64,000 nucleotides of DNA, taken from contig NC_092803.1 in assembly GCF_040954645.1 (NCBI RefSeq), forward strand, positions 84,430,417-84,494,416. Direction: 5' to 3'. Numbering within the stretch: the stretch's first letter is position 1; each line of letters begins with the position of its first letter. Below the pieces are notes generated by a model. It made no database searches. It was not told the origin of the DNA and saw only the letters and a program-made list of their open reading frames with translations. Below, piece by piece: positions 54,028-64,000 of the stretch. Source of the DNA: Diabrotica undecimpunctata (taxonomy: Eukaryota > Arthropoda > Insecta > Coleoptera > Chrysomelidae). The position numbers and the translations under genes were made by a program.

Positions 54028-54924
54028 ATGATTTCGAATGAATCAACCAATGTCATAATCCTTTCTCGCATGACTTATCAGGATGATTTATACAACATCT
54101 CTTCTAGACAAATAGTTTCCAACGATATTTACAATTTCTTGTCATCCGTTGAAAGTATAGACAATGAACAGCGTCTTAAGTTTATTTAAGAAACTTTACA
54201 AGCATCAGAAATATTTGATAAAGCAAATAAAAAAAATACCATCATAAACTTTGCTTTTAAAAATACGAAAAAAGTCAAAATTAATGAGAAAGTACAAGAA
54301 ATAAAAATTGAAAGAAATATTTTTGGACGATTATTGTACGCAGCATTGCATAATAACATTGATTTAGAAAAAGCATTAAGTTATCATTTGACCCCTGTAC
54401 CATTTTCTTTAGGTCATGTAAATGGCACAATTTGCAAAACTCTGAAATATGTTATTCTAAAGGAATTGCATAATCACCATCACCAAAATACAGTTATTGA
54501 TCCTCCAGTACCTGACATTACTTATGATGGATTTTACTTGCTACATACTTTAACAAGATTACCTCAAAAGTATGCAGCAATTTCTAAATAGCTTTTTAAA
54601 TTTCTACTCTTTGAAAGAAAAGAAGTTTATATCATATTTAACAAATACAACTCATCAACTATTAAAGACCACAAACATCAGTTCAGAGGAGAAGAGAGTA
54701 ATATTCAGTATGATGTCAGAAGAGAAAATATCCACTCAACAGATTTTGGCAAATTGTTAAGAAATAGAAATATTAAAGAAAAGTTTGTGGAATTTCTCAT
54801 TGAAGACTGGTGCAACGACGAATTTGCTGCGATATGTGAAGGAAAAATATTAAAATTGAATTATGATAATTGTTACGTGTATGAAGTTTTCAACAATCGA
54901 ATAAAGGGATCTGTAGATTATAAT
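54028..54924 (+). pseudogene. decayed gene of an unnamed LTPVP/HEEAD family, 5' part
   Basis: ATG at 54028 opens a frame with one TAA at about 54187, continuing NIFGRLLYAALHNNIDLEKA, LSYHLTPVPFSLGHVNGTIC, DGFYLLHTLTRLPQKYAAIS. After a frameshift at about 54590 come IIFNKYNSSTIKDHKHQFRG and DFGKLLRNRNIKEKFVEFLI. I recall a widespread animal protein family with the order LTPVPxSL...DGxxLLH...VFDxYxxPSIKDxERxxR...LRNxxFKxxLxxFL...HEEADT. Its function is unknown to me and it may be transposon-derived. The gene continues after the LINE at 58393. Confidence 0.5.
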
Positions 54925-57900
54925 GAGAAAGCGGAGACCATGGCCGGTCTCCGGCTGATACGGCACGTCCCATATGGCTGATAGGGAAAGTTCCTGCAGA
55001 TATGCAGGACAGGTACGAATAAGGCATTGCCAAATAAGTACCCGCGGATCAACTGAGGATATGACATTAGGCAGCAGTAATGTCATTACTGGATTAAGGC
55101 TGTGGGAAGTAAAAATCCTGTAGGCTTAATTCCAGATACTCACAGGCGACACTCACATTATGAGTTAGGCGGCTGTGATACTGCGATCTTAGGGCACTCT
55201 TTTGTCCTGGAGTTTGAGAAATCGGCTTCGAAGGCGGAGGAACTAAGACTTTTAGTGAACGGCATAAGGATGCAGAAGGCAAGGAGAAACCACTGCATTA
55301 AAGACTTCTTGTAAGTATCTCTAGTACAATTATCATGGTGATAAAAAACTTTAAGATTCCGACTACTGATCATGAAAATCGGAATTCAAGATCCGGCAGG
55401 GAAGGTAAATATAGCTCAAACCGTGAGGCCTTCCAGGTTGTTATTAAGAGAAATCCTCACGAACCAAACTACATTCTAGATGATGGATCTCTAAGAGTAT
55501 TGCGAACAGCCATAAAGATAGGTACATGGAACGTTACAACAATGTACGAGGCGGGAAAAATCTATAATGCCATTCAAGAAATGGAAAGACTCTCGATTAA
55601 TATTATGGGAATAAGCGAAATGCGCTGGACAAATACGGGATACCGAGTTATCAAAGATCACAAAATATTCTACTCAGGAAATCTTAAGAACGAACATATA
55701 AATGGAGTGGGCCTAATTATGAATAATAAAATCGCCAACTGTGTCAGTCACTTTGTACCTGTATCAGAAAGGATGCTCTTAGTTCAGCTAAACACAACTC
55801 CCATAAAAACAAACATTATTCAAGTATACGCTCCTACAGCGGACGCCCCAGAAGAAATCATAGAAGAATTTTACAATGACCTTACTAATATTGTCAAAAG
55901 GATTCGGAAAAACGAAATAATACTAATAATGGGAGACTTTAATGCCAAAGTTGGCAAAGGACAAAGTGTAAATTTAGTGGGATCCTTTGGTCTAGGGGAA
56001 CGTAATGAACGCGGAGACCGTTTGATTGAATTTGCAACTGAAGAACAGCTCGTAGTGACAAACACCTTTTATGATCTTCCTCCAAGACGACTACATACGT
56101 GGAAATCTCCACAGGATACTCCAGATCACACAGTACGAAATCAAATAGACTATATTCTTATTAACAAACGATTTAGAAACTCTATAACATCTGTTAAAGC
56201 ATACCCGGGATCCGACATAAATTCGGACCACAATCCACTTATCGCCAAAATGAAACTTAGTTTAAAGAAAGTTCAAAGACCAAAAATTATGAAGTACGAT
56301 ATTAACCAACTGAAAAATAAAACAGTAAAGGAAAAGGTACAAAAACGCCTAAAAGAAAAAACCTGGGCTCGTACAGAAAAACCATGGGCCCGTACAGAAA
56401 CAGATAACACAGATAAAGAACTAGAAAATTTGCACAAAATAAGTCAAGAAATAACAGAGAAATACTTAAAACCTGAAAGAACAAATAAAAAGGAATGGAT
56501 GACGGAGGAGATTCTATGTATGATGGAAGACAAAAGAAACGCTAAAGATAATAAGAATTACTACAACAACATAAATAACGAAATAAAAAGGGCTATTAAA
56601 ATAGCAAAAGAAAATTGGTTTAGCTCGAAGTGTACAGAGATAGAGTCATTACAACAAAAACATGATTCATTTAACCTCCATAAAAAGATTAAAGAAGCGG
56701 CAGGCTTATATAAACACAAGAACACTGGATTCCTGACAGATAATCAGGGAAACATAGTACTGGAAATAGAGCATAAAAAAGATATTTGGATTAAATACGT
56801 AGAAAAAACTTTTGAAGATATACGAAGTAACACTGGTATTACAACAAACACCAATTGCGAATCTGGACCACCATTTACAGTCGAAGAAGTAAAATATGCC
56901 ATCAAAAGCACCAAAGATGGTAAAGCAGTAGGCCCTGATAATTTTCACTCAGAATTCTTAAAACTTATGGACTATGATGGCATAAAATGGTTGACAAATA
57001 TATTTAACAGTATATATGATACGGGCGTGGCTCCCCAAGAGTGGTTAGTGTCAACTTTTATAAATCTTCCAAAAAAACCCAATGCAAGAAAGTGCGAAGA
57101 CTATATAATTATAAGCGTTATGAGCCATTTACTTAAAACATTTCTAAAGGTCATTCACAAAAGAATATATACAAAATGTGAGGAACAACTAACAAGAACA
57201 CAATTCGGATTTCGTGATGCTCTGGGAACACGGGAGGCCCTTTTTGATGTACAGGTGCTATTTCAGAGATGCAGGGATGTGAATTGTGACATATACGTAT
57301 GCTTTATAGATTACCAGAAGGCATTGGACAGAGTAAAACATGACAAATTAATGACTCTAATGCAAGAAATTGGAATTGACAACAAAGATCTTAGAATTAT
57401 CAGAAACATTTACTACAATCAAACGGCCAAAATCAAAATAGAAGACCAGTTAACTGATAAAATTGCAATAGAACGTGGAGTACGACAGGGCTGTATTTTG
57501 TCTCCATTGTTGTTCAACATTTATTCTGAATGGGTATTTAAGGAAGCTTTAGACGGTTGTGCGAAAGGAATACTAATAAACGGTGAATGGTTGAATAACA
57601 TTAGATATGCAGATGACACTATAGTTTTTGCCGATAATCTGAATGACTTACAGATATTAACAAATCGCATAACAGAAGTCAGCAACAGATACGGACTAGC
57701 TCTTAACATAAAGAAAACCAAATTTATGACAATTAGTAAAAAACCAATACTAAACGCTCAACTTACAATCAACCAACAGAATATCGAAAGAGTCGAGCAA
57801 TATACATATCTAGGCACCAATTTAAATAGCCAATGGGACCACTCAACAGAAATTAAACAGCGAATAATAAAAGCAAAAGCAGCATTCGTTAAAATGAGAA

Positions 57901-58392
57901 CCATTTTCAACAGTCGAGACATATCATTAAAAACAAAATGCCGTCTATTGAACTGCTACATATTCACAGTTCTGCTCTACGGAATGGAAGCATGGACACT
58001 GACTGTTGCATCTATGAATCGGCTCGAAGCTTTCGAAATGTGGTGTTATAGGCGCATCTTACGTATATCCTGGGTTGACAGAGTTACTAATGTGGAGGTC
58101 CTGCATAGAATGGGGAAAGAATGTGAAATTCTCATGACCGTCAAAACTAAAAAGTTGGAATATCTAGGACATGTAATGAGAAATCAAGAACGTTACGGCC
58201 TTCTCCAGCTGATTCTCCAAGGGAAAGTAAATTGTAAGAGAGGACCGGGAAGAAGACGCATTTCCTGGCTTCAAAATTTACGAAAGTGGTATAACACGAC
58301 TACCACTGAACTGTTCCGCGCTGCAATAAATAAAGTAAAGATAGTCGTGATGATCGCCAACATCCGGAACGGATAGGCACTTTAAGAAGAAA
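54925..58392 (+). mobile_element. full-length RTE/BovB-like LINE with 10-bp TSD
   Basis: AGATTATAAT precedes the element (54915-54924) and follows it (58393-58402), an exact duplication. The element has a GC-richer 410-bp 5' UTR, a single 1013-codon ORF, and a very short 3' UTR ending in CACTTTAAGAAGAAA, the A/GA-rich tail of this clade. 3468 bp in all. It inserted in the middle of the unnamed pseudogene. Confidence 0.9.
55335..58376 (+). CDS. LINE endonuclease/reverse transcriptase, 1013 aa, apparently intact
   Basis: One open frame from ATG 55335 to TAG. Residues about 60-305 are an APE-type endonuclease (IGTWNVTTMYEAGK, GISEMRW with catalytic [28 protein letters not shown]). About 510-830 is the [77 protein letters not shown] and catalytic RYADDTIVFAD (Y758-D761). 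The C-terminal domain has [38 protein letters not shown] and GRRRISWLQNLRKWY. The endonuclease start resembles BovB/RTE proteins. All visible catalytic residues are present, so the copy may be active. Confidence 0.9.
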   Translation: MVIKNFKIPTTDHENRNSRSGREGKYSSNREAFQVVIKRNPHEPNYILDDGSLRVLRTAIKIGTWNVTTMYEAGKIYNAIQEMERLSINIMGISEMRWTNTGYRVIKDHKIFYSGNLKNEHINGVGLIMNNKIANCVSHFVPVSERMLLVQLNTTPIKTNIIQVYAPTADAPEEIIEEFYNDLTNIVKRIRKNEIILIMGDFNAKVGKGQSVNLVGSFGLGERNERGDRLIEFATEEQLVVTNTFYDLPPRRLHTWKSPQDTPDHTVRNQIDYILINKRFRNSITSVKAYPGSDINSDHNPLIAKMKLSLKKVQRPKIMKYDINQLKNKTVKEKVQKRLKEKTWARTEKPWARTETDNTDKELENLHKISQEITEKYLKPERTNKKEWMTEEILCMMEDKRNAKDNKNYYNNINNEIKRAIKIAKENWFSSKCTEIESLQQKHDSFNLHKKIKEAAGLYKHKNTGFLTDNQGNIVLEIEHKKDIWIKYVEKTFEDIRSNTGITTNTNCESGPPFTVEEVKYAIKSTKDGKAVGPDNFHSEFLKLMDYDGIKWLTNIFNSIYDTGVAPQEWLVSTFINLPKKPNARKCEDYIIISVMSHLLKTFLKVIHKRIYTKCEEQLTRTQFGFRDALGTREALFDVQVLFQRCRDVNCDIYVCFIDYQKALDRVKHDKLMTLMQEIGIDNKDLRIIRNIYYNQTAKIKIEDQLTDKIAIERGVRQGCILSPLLFNIYSEWVFKEALDGCAKGILINGEWLNNIRYADDTIVFADNLNDLQILTNRITEVSNRYGLALNIKKTKFMTISKKPILNAQLTINQQNIERVEQYTYLGTNLNSQWDHSTEIKQRIIKAKAAFVKMRTIFNSRDISLKTKCRLLNCYIFTVLLYGMEAWTLTVASMNRLEAFEMWCYRRILRISWVDRVTNVEVLHRMGKECEILMTVKTKKLEYLGHVMRNQERYGLLQLILQGKVNCKRGPGRRRISWLQNLRKWYNTTTTELFRAAINKVKIVVMIANIRNG

Positions 58393-58515
58393 AGATTATA
58401 ATTCATCTTGTACACATGAAGAAGCAGATATAAAGATTGTACACCATATTTGCCAGATGAACACGAACTACCCAGTGACAGTTAGTTGTACCGATTCTGA
58501 CATACTACTACTACT
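58393..58515 (+). pseudogene. unnamed LTPVP/HEEAD family gene, 3' part
   Basis: After the second TSD copy the interrupted frame resumes as CTHEEADIKIVHHICQ and VSCTDSDILLLL. HEEADTxIxxH ... SDTDxxxLL is the next landmark of the family, so this is the continuation of 54028-54924. It is then cut by another LINE. Confidence 0.55.
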
Positions 58516-59270
58516 AAGGATTTCCACAGTTTTCACTGTCTTCCTTCACTCAAACGTTTTCTCCAATTTTCCCTGTCATTCCAGTCTCCATCTCGCAGGG
58601 TTCTTTTCTCCATAGCCTCGTCGATTTCATCTCTGAATGACCTTCGGGGTCTTCCTCTCTTTCTTCTTCCAATCGGGCTCCATTCTGTGATTTTGTTTAT
58701 CCAGCGTCCTCTGTCCGCTCTTCGGACGTGGCCGTATCAGGATAGTCTCCTCCTCTATATAGTCAATTATGTCTGATTGCACTCCCATTCTCCGCTTAAT
58801 CTCTGCGTTTTCAATTCTGTCTCTTTTTGTAAGTCTACAGCTTCTCCTCATGAACTCCATTTCTACTGCTCTTGTTCTACCTCTATTTCTCTTGTTTATT
58901 GTCCAGTTTTCGGACCCATATGTCAGGATACTTCTTGTCAGGGTGTTATATATTCTCTTTTTTGTCTTTATCGTAATGTTCTTATCCCACAACACTGAGT
59001 TTAGTTGTCTTATACAGTTTCTTGTTTGTCTCAGTCTGTTGTTTATATCTTCTTCTGTTGTTCCCTGGTTCGATATTATGGTTCCTAAATACTTGAATTT
59101 ATCTGTTCCATTTATTTGTCTTCCCTCGTCTATCTCTAGGTTTCTCATATCCTTGTTTTCTGTTGTTAGGTATTCGGTTTTCTCTAAGTTTATTTCCATT
59201 CCGTTGTTTTTATATTCTTCTTCTAGTTTTCTGAGCATAAAGCTGAGATCTTCTTCATATATCTATATAT
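58516..59270 (-). pseudogene. LINE C-terminal fragment of another family
   Basis: The 203-codon frame 59238-58627 starts after RT (GMEINLEKTEYLTTENKD) and has FKYLGTIISNQGTTEEDINN, LNSVLWDKNITIKTKKRIYN, LTYGSENWTINKRN and EMEFMRRSCRLTKRDRIENA. After a frameshift near 58720 come INKITEWSPIGRRKRGRPRR and FRDEIDEAMEKRTLRDGDW, the usual C-terminus of this insect LINE type. 5'-truncated with a 3' end near 58516. No clear TSD. Confidence 0.7.
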
Positions 59271-59281
59271 AGAGATCTATC

Positions 59282-59603
59282 TGTTGGAAATTTATCTTTA
59301 TTGTACAGCCAGCAATTGACGGATTTGTAGTTTACTGCTTTTATTTGCGAAAAAACAACTCAAATTCCTACAATATATAAAATTAACAATATAAAAAATT
59401 AATTAATTACCATTACTTACTGTTCTCTTGCTGTCTGCTAAATTATTTAAATTTTTCCCGAATCGGTGACAGTTTGTTTTCTGGCGTTTTGATATTATAT
59501 TTGACATAGTCTATAGAACAGTAGCAACGGGAAATTTTGGGTAACATGATAAAACTTAAAATTAACTAAATACATTATATAAAAATAATAAATATTCGTA
59601 ACA
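59282..59603 (-). repeat. BEL/Pao copy 3 3' LTR
   Basis: 322 bp. On the - strand it starts TGTTACGAATATTTATT, just after the purine run CCGGGTGGGAG, and ends AATAAAGATAAATTTCCAACA with a polyadenylation signal AATAAA near the end. TG/CA ends; the partner LTR is not in the window. Confidence 0.75.
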
Positions 59604-59619
59604 CTCCCACCCGGTACAG

Positions 59620-60597
59620 TTCTATGCAAAAGAGAAACTGTACCACTTATTTTTGATCATCTTTTTAGTCTCCATTTATTGGTATTACTGCTAATTTTAT
59701 AACAGGACGTTCACATATTCCATTTTTTGTTTGAACTATTGCTCGTCGCACTTACCCATCAGATGATTTTTTAACTTCAATTACCTTACCCTTTGGCCAA
59801 TTGCATCTTGGTAAATCTTTATCACATATAATTACAATATCGCCCTGTTTAATTGGTACAACTTGTTTATGCCATTTTGTCTGAAGTAGTAGTTCAGGTA
59901 TGTATTCAGAAATAAAGCGTCGCCAACATTTATTTGCAAATTGCTCTCTGTATAAATAATTAAATTTAAATACTTTAACATCTTCGTTTAAAAATCCAAT
60001 TGGTTTATCTCCGTTTGAAGATCCAATTAGAAAATGATTTGGGGTTAGATATTCAGATTCTTCAGATTCTATTCAAAGATAAGTAAGTGGTCTTGAGTTT
60101 ACTATGTTTTCTGCAGCTATGAGACAACTATAAAGTAATTGGTCGGTAGGGTTCCTGCTTGGTAATGAATCATATAACGAAATTTTAACCGCTTTCACTA
60201 GGCGCTCCCAGGCCCCACCCATATATGGAGAAAGGGGTGCGTTGAAGTTAAATTTTAGCTCTGGGCTAATCAGTGAATTGGCTATTAATTTACTGTCAAC
60301 CTTTTGCAGTTCTTCTCTCAATACTCGTTCAGCTGCAATGAAATTCGTACCTCGATCACAATATATATGCCTTGGTCGTCCTCTTCTGTTAATAAAATTT
60401 GTCAAACACAGTATAAAACTGTCCACATCTAGTTTGTAAGCTACTTCGAGATGGACTGCTCTAGTCGTAAATAAAGCTCCCCATCTTTTCTCCGTCCGTC
60501 TTCCAACAGTTACATTTATTGGACCAAAATAATCCATGCCAGTATGTGTAAACGGAGCAGTAAATGTTGCAAGTCTACATGGCGGTAGAGGTGACAT
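59620..60597 (-). pseudogene. BEL/Pao copy 3 integrase core and C-terminus
   Basis: The frame 60597-60073 has FTHTGMDYFGPINVTVG (first D), TTRAVHLEVAYKLDVDS, RHIYCDRGTNFIAAERVL (second D, CDRGT in place of CDNGT) and MGGAWERLVKAVK (E). After a TAG at about 60072 the same frame goes on as LTPNHFLIGSSNG, FANKCWRRFISEYIPELL, QGDIVIICDKDLPRCNWPKG and, after a second stop, RRAIVQTKNGICERPVIKLA. Two nonsense codons; catalytic triad retained. Confidence 0.75.
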
Positions 60598-60653
60598 TTC
60601 TGGTGGTTTTGGCTTAGCAAATTAAATTTGACAATTAAATTTCAAATTAAATT

Positions 60654-61136
60654 TCAAATTTTGACCTTGCAATTTTGACAATTGGTCCTAATCTTTTTAA
60701 CTAGTTGTCTGAGTTTTGGTATATAAAATTTTTGTCTTATCTCATTTACTACAATTTCATGATTTCTATGGTGATATCTTTTGTGATAGTCTTCAATAAT
60801 TAGTAAAGTTAAACGACTTCCTCTTGGTAAAATTAATGGCCTTTTTGTTTCTAAAATAACATCTCTAGCTTCATCTAATCTTCCTCTTATACGAAGTAAA
60901 CCATCTTCATTCAGATATGGCGATAATTTATATAAACTGTTTGATTTATTAACTGTTTTCTGTAAACTACCAGAATTATTAGTTTTTAATTGTTTTATTT
61001 CATTTTTGAAATATTCACATTGAGTTTGCTTTATTAAAATATTTCTAGCACCTAAAAGTTCTTCCGAAGTTAATATTCCTTTAGGCTCTTCAGATTTCAT
61101 CAATTTTGCATTAACAATTCTTAAAAATCGAAACAT
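60654..61136 (-). pseudogene. BEL/Pao copy 3 integrase zinc-binding region
   Basis: The 160-codon frame includes LSPYLNEDGLLRIRGRLDEA, a BEL/Pao hallmark before integrase, then LIIEDYHKRYHHRNHEIVVN and FYIPKLRQLVKKIRTNCQNC, the H-H...C-C zinc site. Separated from the core by a short gap of repeats (AAATTAAATTTC) at 60620-60660. Confidence 0.75.
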
Positions 61137-61308
61137 ATATGCAGTTGCTCTTAAAATTCTATTAAATTGACTGAATCTTTTAAAATCTATTAAAAGTGGA
61201 CTATTAAATTTTACTTCGTGAGTGGTTAAAATTTCATCAGCCTTTTCCTTTTTAAGGGTGGTGTCTGGAGGCCAACTGTCTTCTAATTGATACAGAAAAT
61301 CAGGACCT

Positions 61309-62873
61309 TTAAACCAACACCAAATTGGGACGTTTCGTCCATTTAGTAGCTTCGTCGGCTATGTTGTTTTTAGTAGGTACATATCTCCAATGTGATATCA
61401 TTGAGTTTTGTTGAATTTCGGCCACTCTGTAAGCAACATATTTTTCTAATTTTCTTGGGTCTTCATTTCTTAACCAGCTTAAAACTGTTGAAGAATCTGT
61501 CCAATAAACAATGTTGTGCACAGTTATGTAAAGATGTTGACAAAGGCTTTTAGCAAACCTTGAACTCATTACCGCACCATTAAGTTCCAATCGAGGAATA
61601 GTTTGTGGTTTTAATGGTGCTACATGTGTTTTCGCTCCAATCAAAGTACACTCTATGACATCTTTTTTCATTATTCTTAGATATGCCACACAAGCACTTG
61701 CGTATTCGCTGGCATCTACAAAAATGTGCATTTGCGTTTTGGTATCCTTCCAGTTTTCGAGTTTATTAAGAAAGTATCTTTCAATTGAAACTTTCTCTAT
61801 TTCTGGAAGCTGTTTTAACCAAACAAGCCATTTTTGAAACTGTTCATTGGTTATTGGTTGATCCCAAGAAATGTTACTCCTCCATATTTCCTGTAAAATA
61901 ATTTTCACATAAATCAAAAAGTTTGCTAACAAACCTAAAGGGTCATATACAGACATTAAGATTTGTAAAATTTCTCGCTTTGTTGGCTTTCTTAATCCAC
62001 TTAAAACATCTTTGTTTCCTTTATTACATTTTAAATTGAAAATAAAATTATCTCCCTTTAAATTCCACCACATTCCTAGAACCTTCTCCATGCTCTTATT
62101 GTTTCCTAGATCTAGGTTGACTTCCTCGTTATTTCCGTGGGTGGTGTTCATTATTTTCATTAATTTTTCAGAGTTTGATCTCCAGTTTCTTTATTTCAAA
62201 ATTTCCGCTGGCGTGAATTAATGCAATTTCTTTTGCTAATTGGATGGCTTCATTCTCAGTGTCTGTTGATTCTAAGAGATCATCGACATAATGATTCTTT
62301 ACTATGGAATCAACAGCGCTAGGATATTCTACGTTTTTAAGCGTTTTTAACAAACTGTGCACAACTGGGTGAGCAGGTAGCCCCGAAGGTCCTCACAGTC
62401 ATGACATAAACTTCCAAAGGATTATCAGAGCTACCATTGCGCCACAAGAATCGTTGTGCATATTGATCTTCTTCTATTATACCTACACGAAGAAAAATTT
62501 CCTTGATGTCTTCAGAAAAGCCAATCTTTCTTTCACGAAATCGTAGGAGGACGCCTAATAGAGAAGCAAATTGGTCATCTCCTTTTATTAACATAGAATT
62601 TAAGGATATTCCCTGTAAGGTTGCTGCTGCATCCCAAACTAATATGAATTTGTCAGGTTTATTAGGATTAAAGGCCGGAAATATGGGAAGATACCATGTT
62701 TTTTCTTGATGCTCTAAGAGTTCTTGTTCTGACAGTTTTCTAATATATTTCTTTTCTAGAAAATCTTGAATTTGTTGATTAATTTTGGTACCTAGTTCTG
62801 GATTTTTCTTAATTTTTCTCTCTATACACTCCAGTCTTTGAATAGCCATGGGTTTACTATTAGGGAGTTTCAA
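61309..62873 (-). pseudogene. BEL/Pao copy 3 reverse transcriptase and RNase H
   Basis: 62873-62337 covers RT fingers (KYIRKLSEQELLEHQEKTWY, LVWDAAATLQGISLNSMLIK, KIGFSEDIKEIFLRVGI). 62362-62168 has the catalytic box VKNHYVDDLLESTDTENEAI. 62160-61309 has MWWNLKGDNFIFNL, RNISWDQPI-type linker, IFVDASEYASACVAYL and IPRLELNGAVMSSRFA, YWTDSSTVLSWL and ATKWTKRP of RNase H. Frameshifts separate the pieces. The YVDD box is kept. Confidence 0.8.
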
Positions 62874-63048
62874 GTTGTCGTATTTCCAGAGTAATCCAAT
62901 TTTATATTGGTTACCAATTTGAACTAGGGTACTTTCTTGTATACGAATAGCCCTGTCTAATTCTTTGGAAACAGACGGTGTAATATATTACACTATTAAA
63001 GAGTTCTTGGTTAGTAATGCTTTCAGAACTACATTCGCAAATGTGGTA

Positions 63049-64000
63049 CTAGTAGTTTATTTCCACATCGTTATTTGAAAACATTGCAAAACTGGTCCAA
63101 CCTAACCTGGACTTTGCAGCTATCGGTTGAAGTTCTAGACCTTCCTTCACTCGAAGTGGTAACGCCAAGTCCCAGTTATCTAAGCCTATCAAGATCTGAG
63201 GAACAGCGTTCTTATATGATTTGAAAGGCAAGTTTTTTTAGATAGGGAAAACTTTCTTTAATTGCCTTTGCATCGGGAGTTTGTTTTGGAAGGCCTAATT
63301 TTCTTACCGTTCTGGCTGGTCGGTGGTCAAATTGTTTGGCCCCATTATAATCACCAGCAATAGAAAAGAATACTTTGTCTGACGCATCTTCTAAGCGTTG
63401 TTGGTTTCTAATAAGCTAATATTTAGTTTTTTAGCAATACTTTCTTCTAACAAAGTAACGGAAGACCCTTCATCTAGAAAGGCAAATGTAGTGACCTCCA
63501 TACTTCCATTTCTTAAAATAACGGGAAGTATTCGAAAGCGTGTTCCTTGATGTGCATTACTTTCTTCATCTGCAGATAAGAGGTGTGATTCTACTGTTTG
63601 CATACCGCTTTCCTTTTTGATAAGCTTTGTACTTTTATTGGATACTTGTTCTGAAAATTCATGAAGAAGAGGATGATGCTTGCTTTGGCACTCTTCTTTG
63701 TTGCATTTTACAGGATACTTACAGGGAAATCTGTGTTTCTTTAAGCAAAGCCTACATAAATTTAAGGCTTTAACAGCCTCCCATCTTTCAGATAATGAAT
63801 ATCTCTGAAATTCTGAACAACCTGCAATCTTTTTACAATCTCTGTGATTACACAGTTTACAATTATGTGTTTCACTGGAGGCATTTGGTTCATGTATATT
63901 AGTATGCACATTATTATTAAATTGCCTTTTTTTATTACTTTGGTCATTAAGGGCTAATGTAGGTAGAGCAGAACAAACATTTGTTGCCAGATTATACAAC
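63049..64000 (-). pseudogene. BEL/Pao copy 3 zinc-knuckle gag end and protease
   Basis: 63999-63391 has a Cys/His-rich segment (CKLCNHRDCKKIAGCSEF, LCRLCLKKHRFPCKYPVKC, CQSKHHPLLHE) followed by protease start FAFLDEGSSVTLLEE. 63231-63049 has PQILIGLDNWDLALPLRVKE and AKSRLGWTSFAM, the later protease landmarks. A frameshift near 63390 and a stop near 63240 break the frame. The gag start lies beyond 64000. Confidence 0.7.

Larger units (their letters stand above)
59282..64000 (-). mobile_element. BEL/Pao retrotransposon (copy 3), runs past the window end
   Basis: The 3' LTR (59282-59603) is followed on the + strand by a polypurine complement CTCCCACCCGG. Integrase, RNase H, RT, protease and gag then follow in - strand order. 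Decayed by several stops and shifts. The 5' LTR lies outside the window. It differs from copies 1 and 2 in sequence (protease motif LDEGSS, other LTR). Confidence 0.85.

Noticed and set aside
55871..57721. Four - strand ORFs of 60-80 codons
   Set aside because: Shadows of the intact 1013-codon LINE ORF.
58769..59272. + strand 167-codon hydrophobic ORF that looks like a membrane protein
   Set aside because: Antisense of the - strand LINE fragment with clear LINE motifs; no independent support.

Overview
The window reads as a piece of an AT-rich insect genome, possibly a beetle (the order is inference from transposon style). It has spliceosomal introns with GT-AG ends, a multi-exon major facilitator gene, an AATAAA polyadenylation signal, (TA)n microsatellites, and an insect-typical mixture of BEL/Pao, Gypsy, RTE/BovB-like LINE, Penelope, hAT, Tc1/mariner-related, Tigger/pogo and Polinton remnants. 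No bacterial operon, tRNA, rRNA or CRISPR array was seen.

Left half (1-30.4 kb). The one ordinary host gene is the 3' part of a synaptic-vesicle-glycoprotein-2-like MFS transporter on the + strand. Its last seven exons lie between 848 and 30389, all splice phases agree, and the introns are packed with transposons. Intron 848/16096 (15 kb) holds a zinc-finger/MULE-like remnant (2.86-4.39 kb), a second decayed DDE transposase (4.5-6.0 kb), a LINE remnant, a 2.16-kb element with roughly 545-bp terminal inverted repeats (8024-10185), and a nested pair at 11861-15395 in which a transposon whose transposase has DD82E spacing sits inside a different TA-flanked element. The 10.4-kb intron (18508-28935) holds a hAT element split by a LINE with an 11-bp target duplication, a Penelope fragment, and an internally deleted Gypsy element complete with LTRs, PBS, PPT and TSD.

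Middle (30.4-41.2 kb). Two oppositely oriented LINE pieces are followed by a decayed + strand BEL/Pao element. Its 5' LTR was split by a Tigger transposon carrying an uninterrupted 594-codon transposase, and its pol was split by another LINE. A LINE tail and a Penelope GIY-YIG fragment follow.

Polinton island (41.6-51.2 kb, perhaps further). A PolB C-terminal remnant and a Polinton/Maverick-type integrase are visible. The integrase is cut in two by a - strand BEL/Pao element (44061-50860, TSD GTGAA). The right end of that element carries an extra copy of 'distal integrase + LTR', which is either a rearrangement or two haplotypes joined in assembly. Its gag contains a roughly 105-bp copy of its own pol flanked by a 13-bp duplication.

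Right end (53.4-64 kb). A diverged short-motif array and a decayed gene of a widespread unnamed family (LTPVP...HEEAD motifs) come first. That gene is split by a full-length, apparently intact RTE/BovB-like LINE with a 10-bp TSD. A second LINE tail follows, then a - strand BEL/Pao element that runs off the window. Apart from the transporter, almost everything is layered mobile DNA, and the nesting gives a relative order of insertion.
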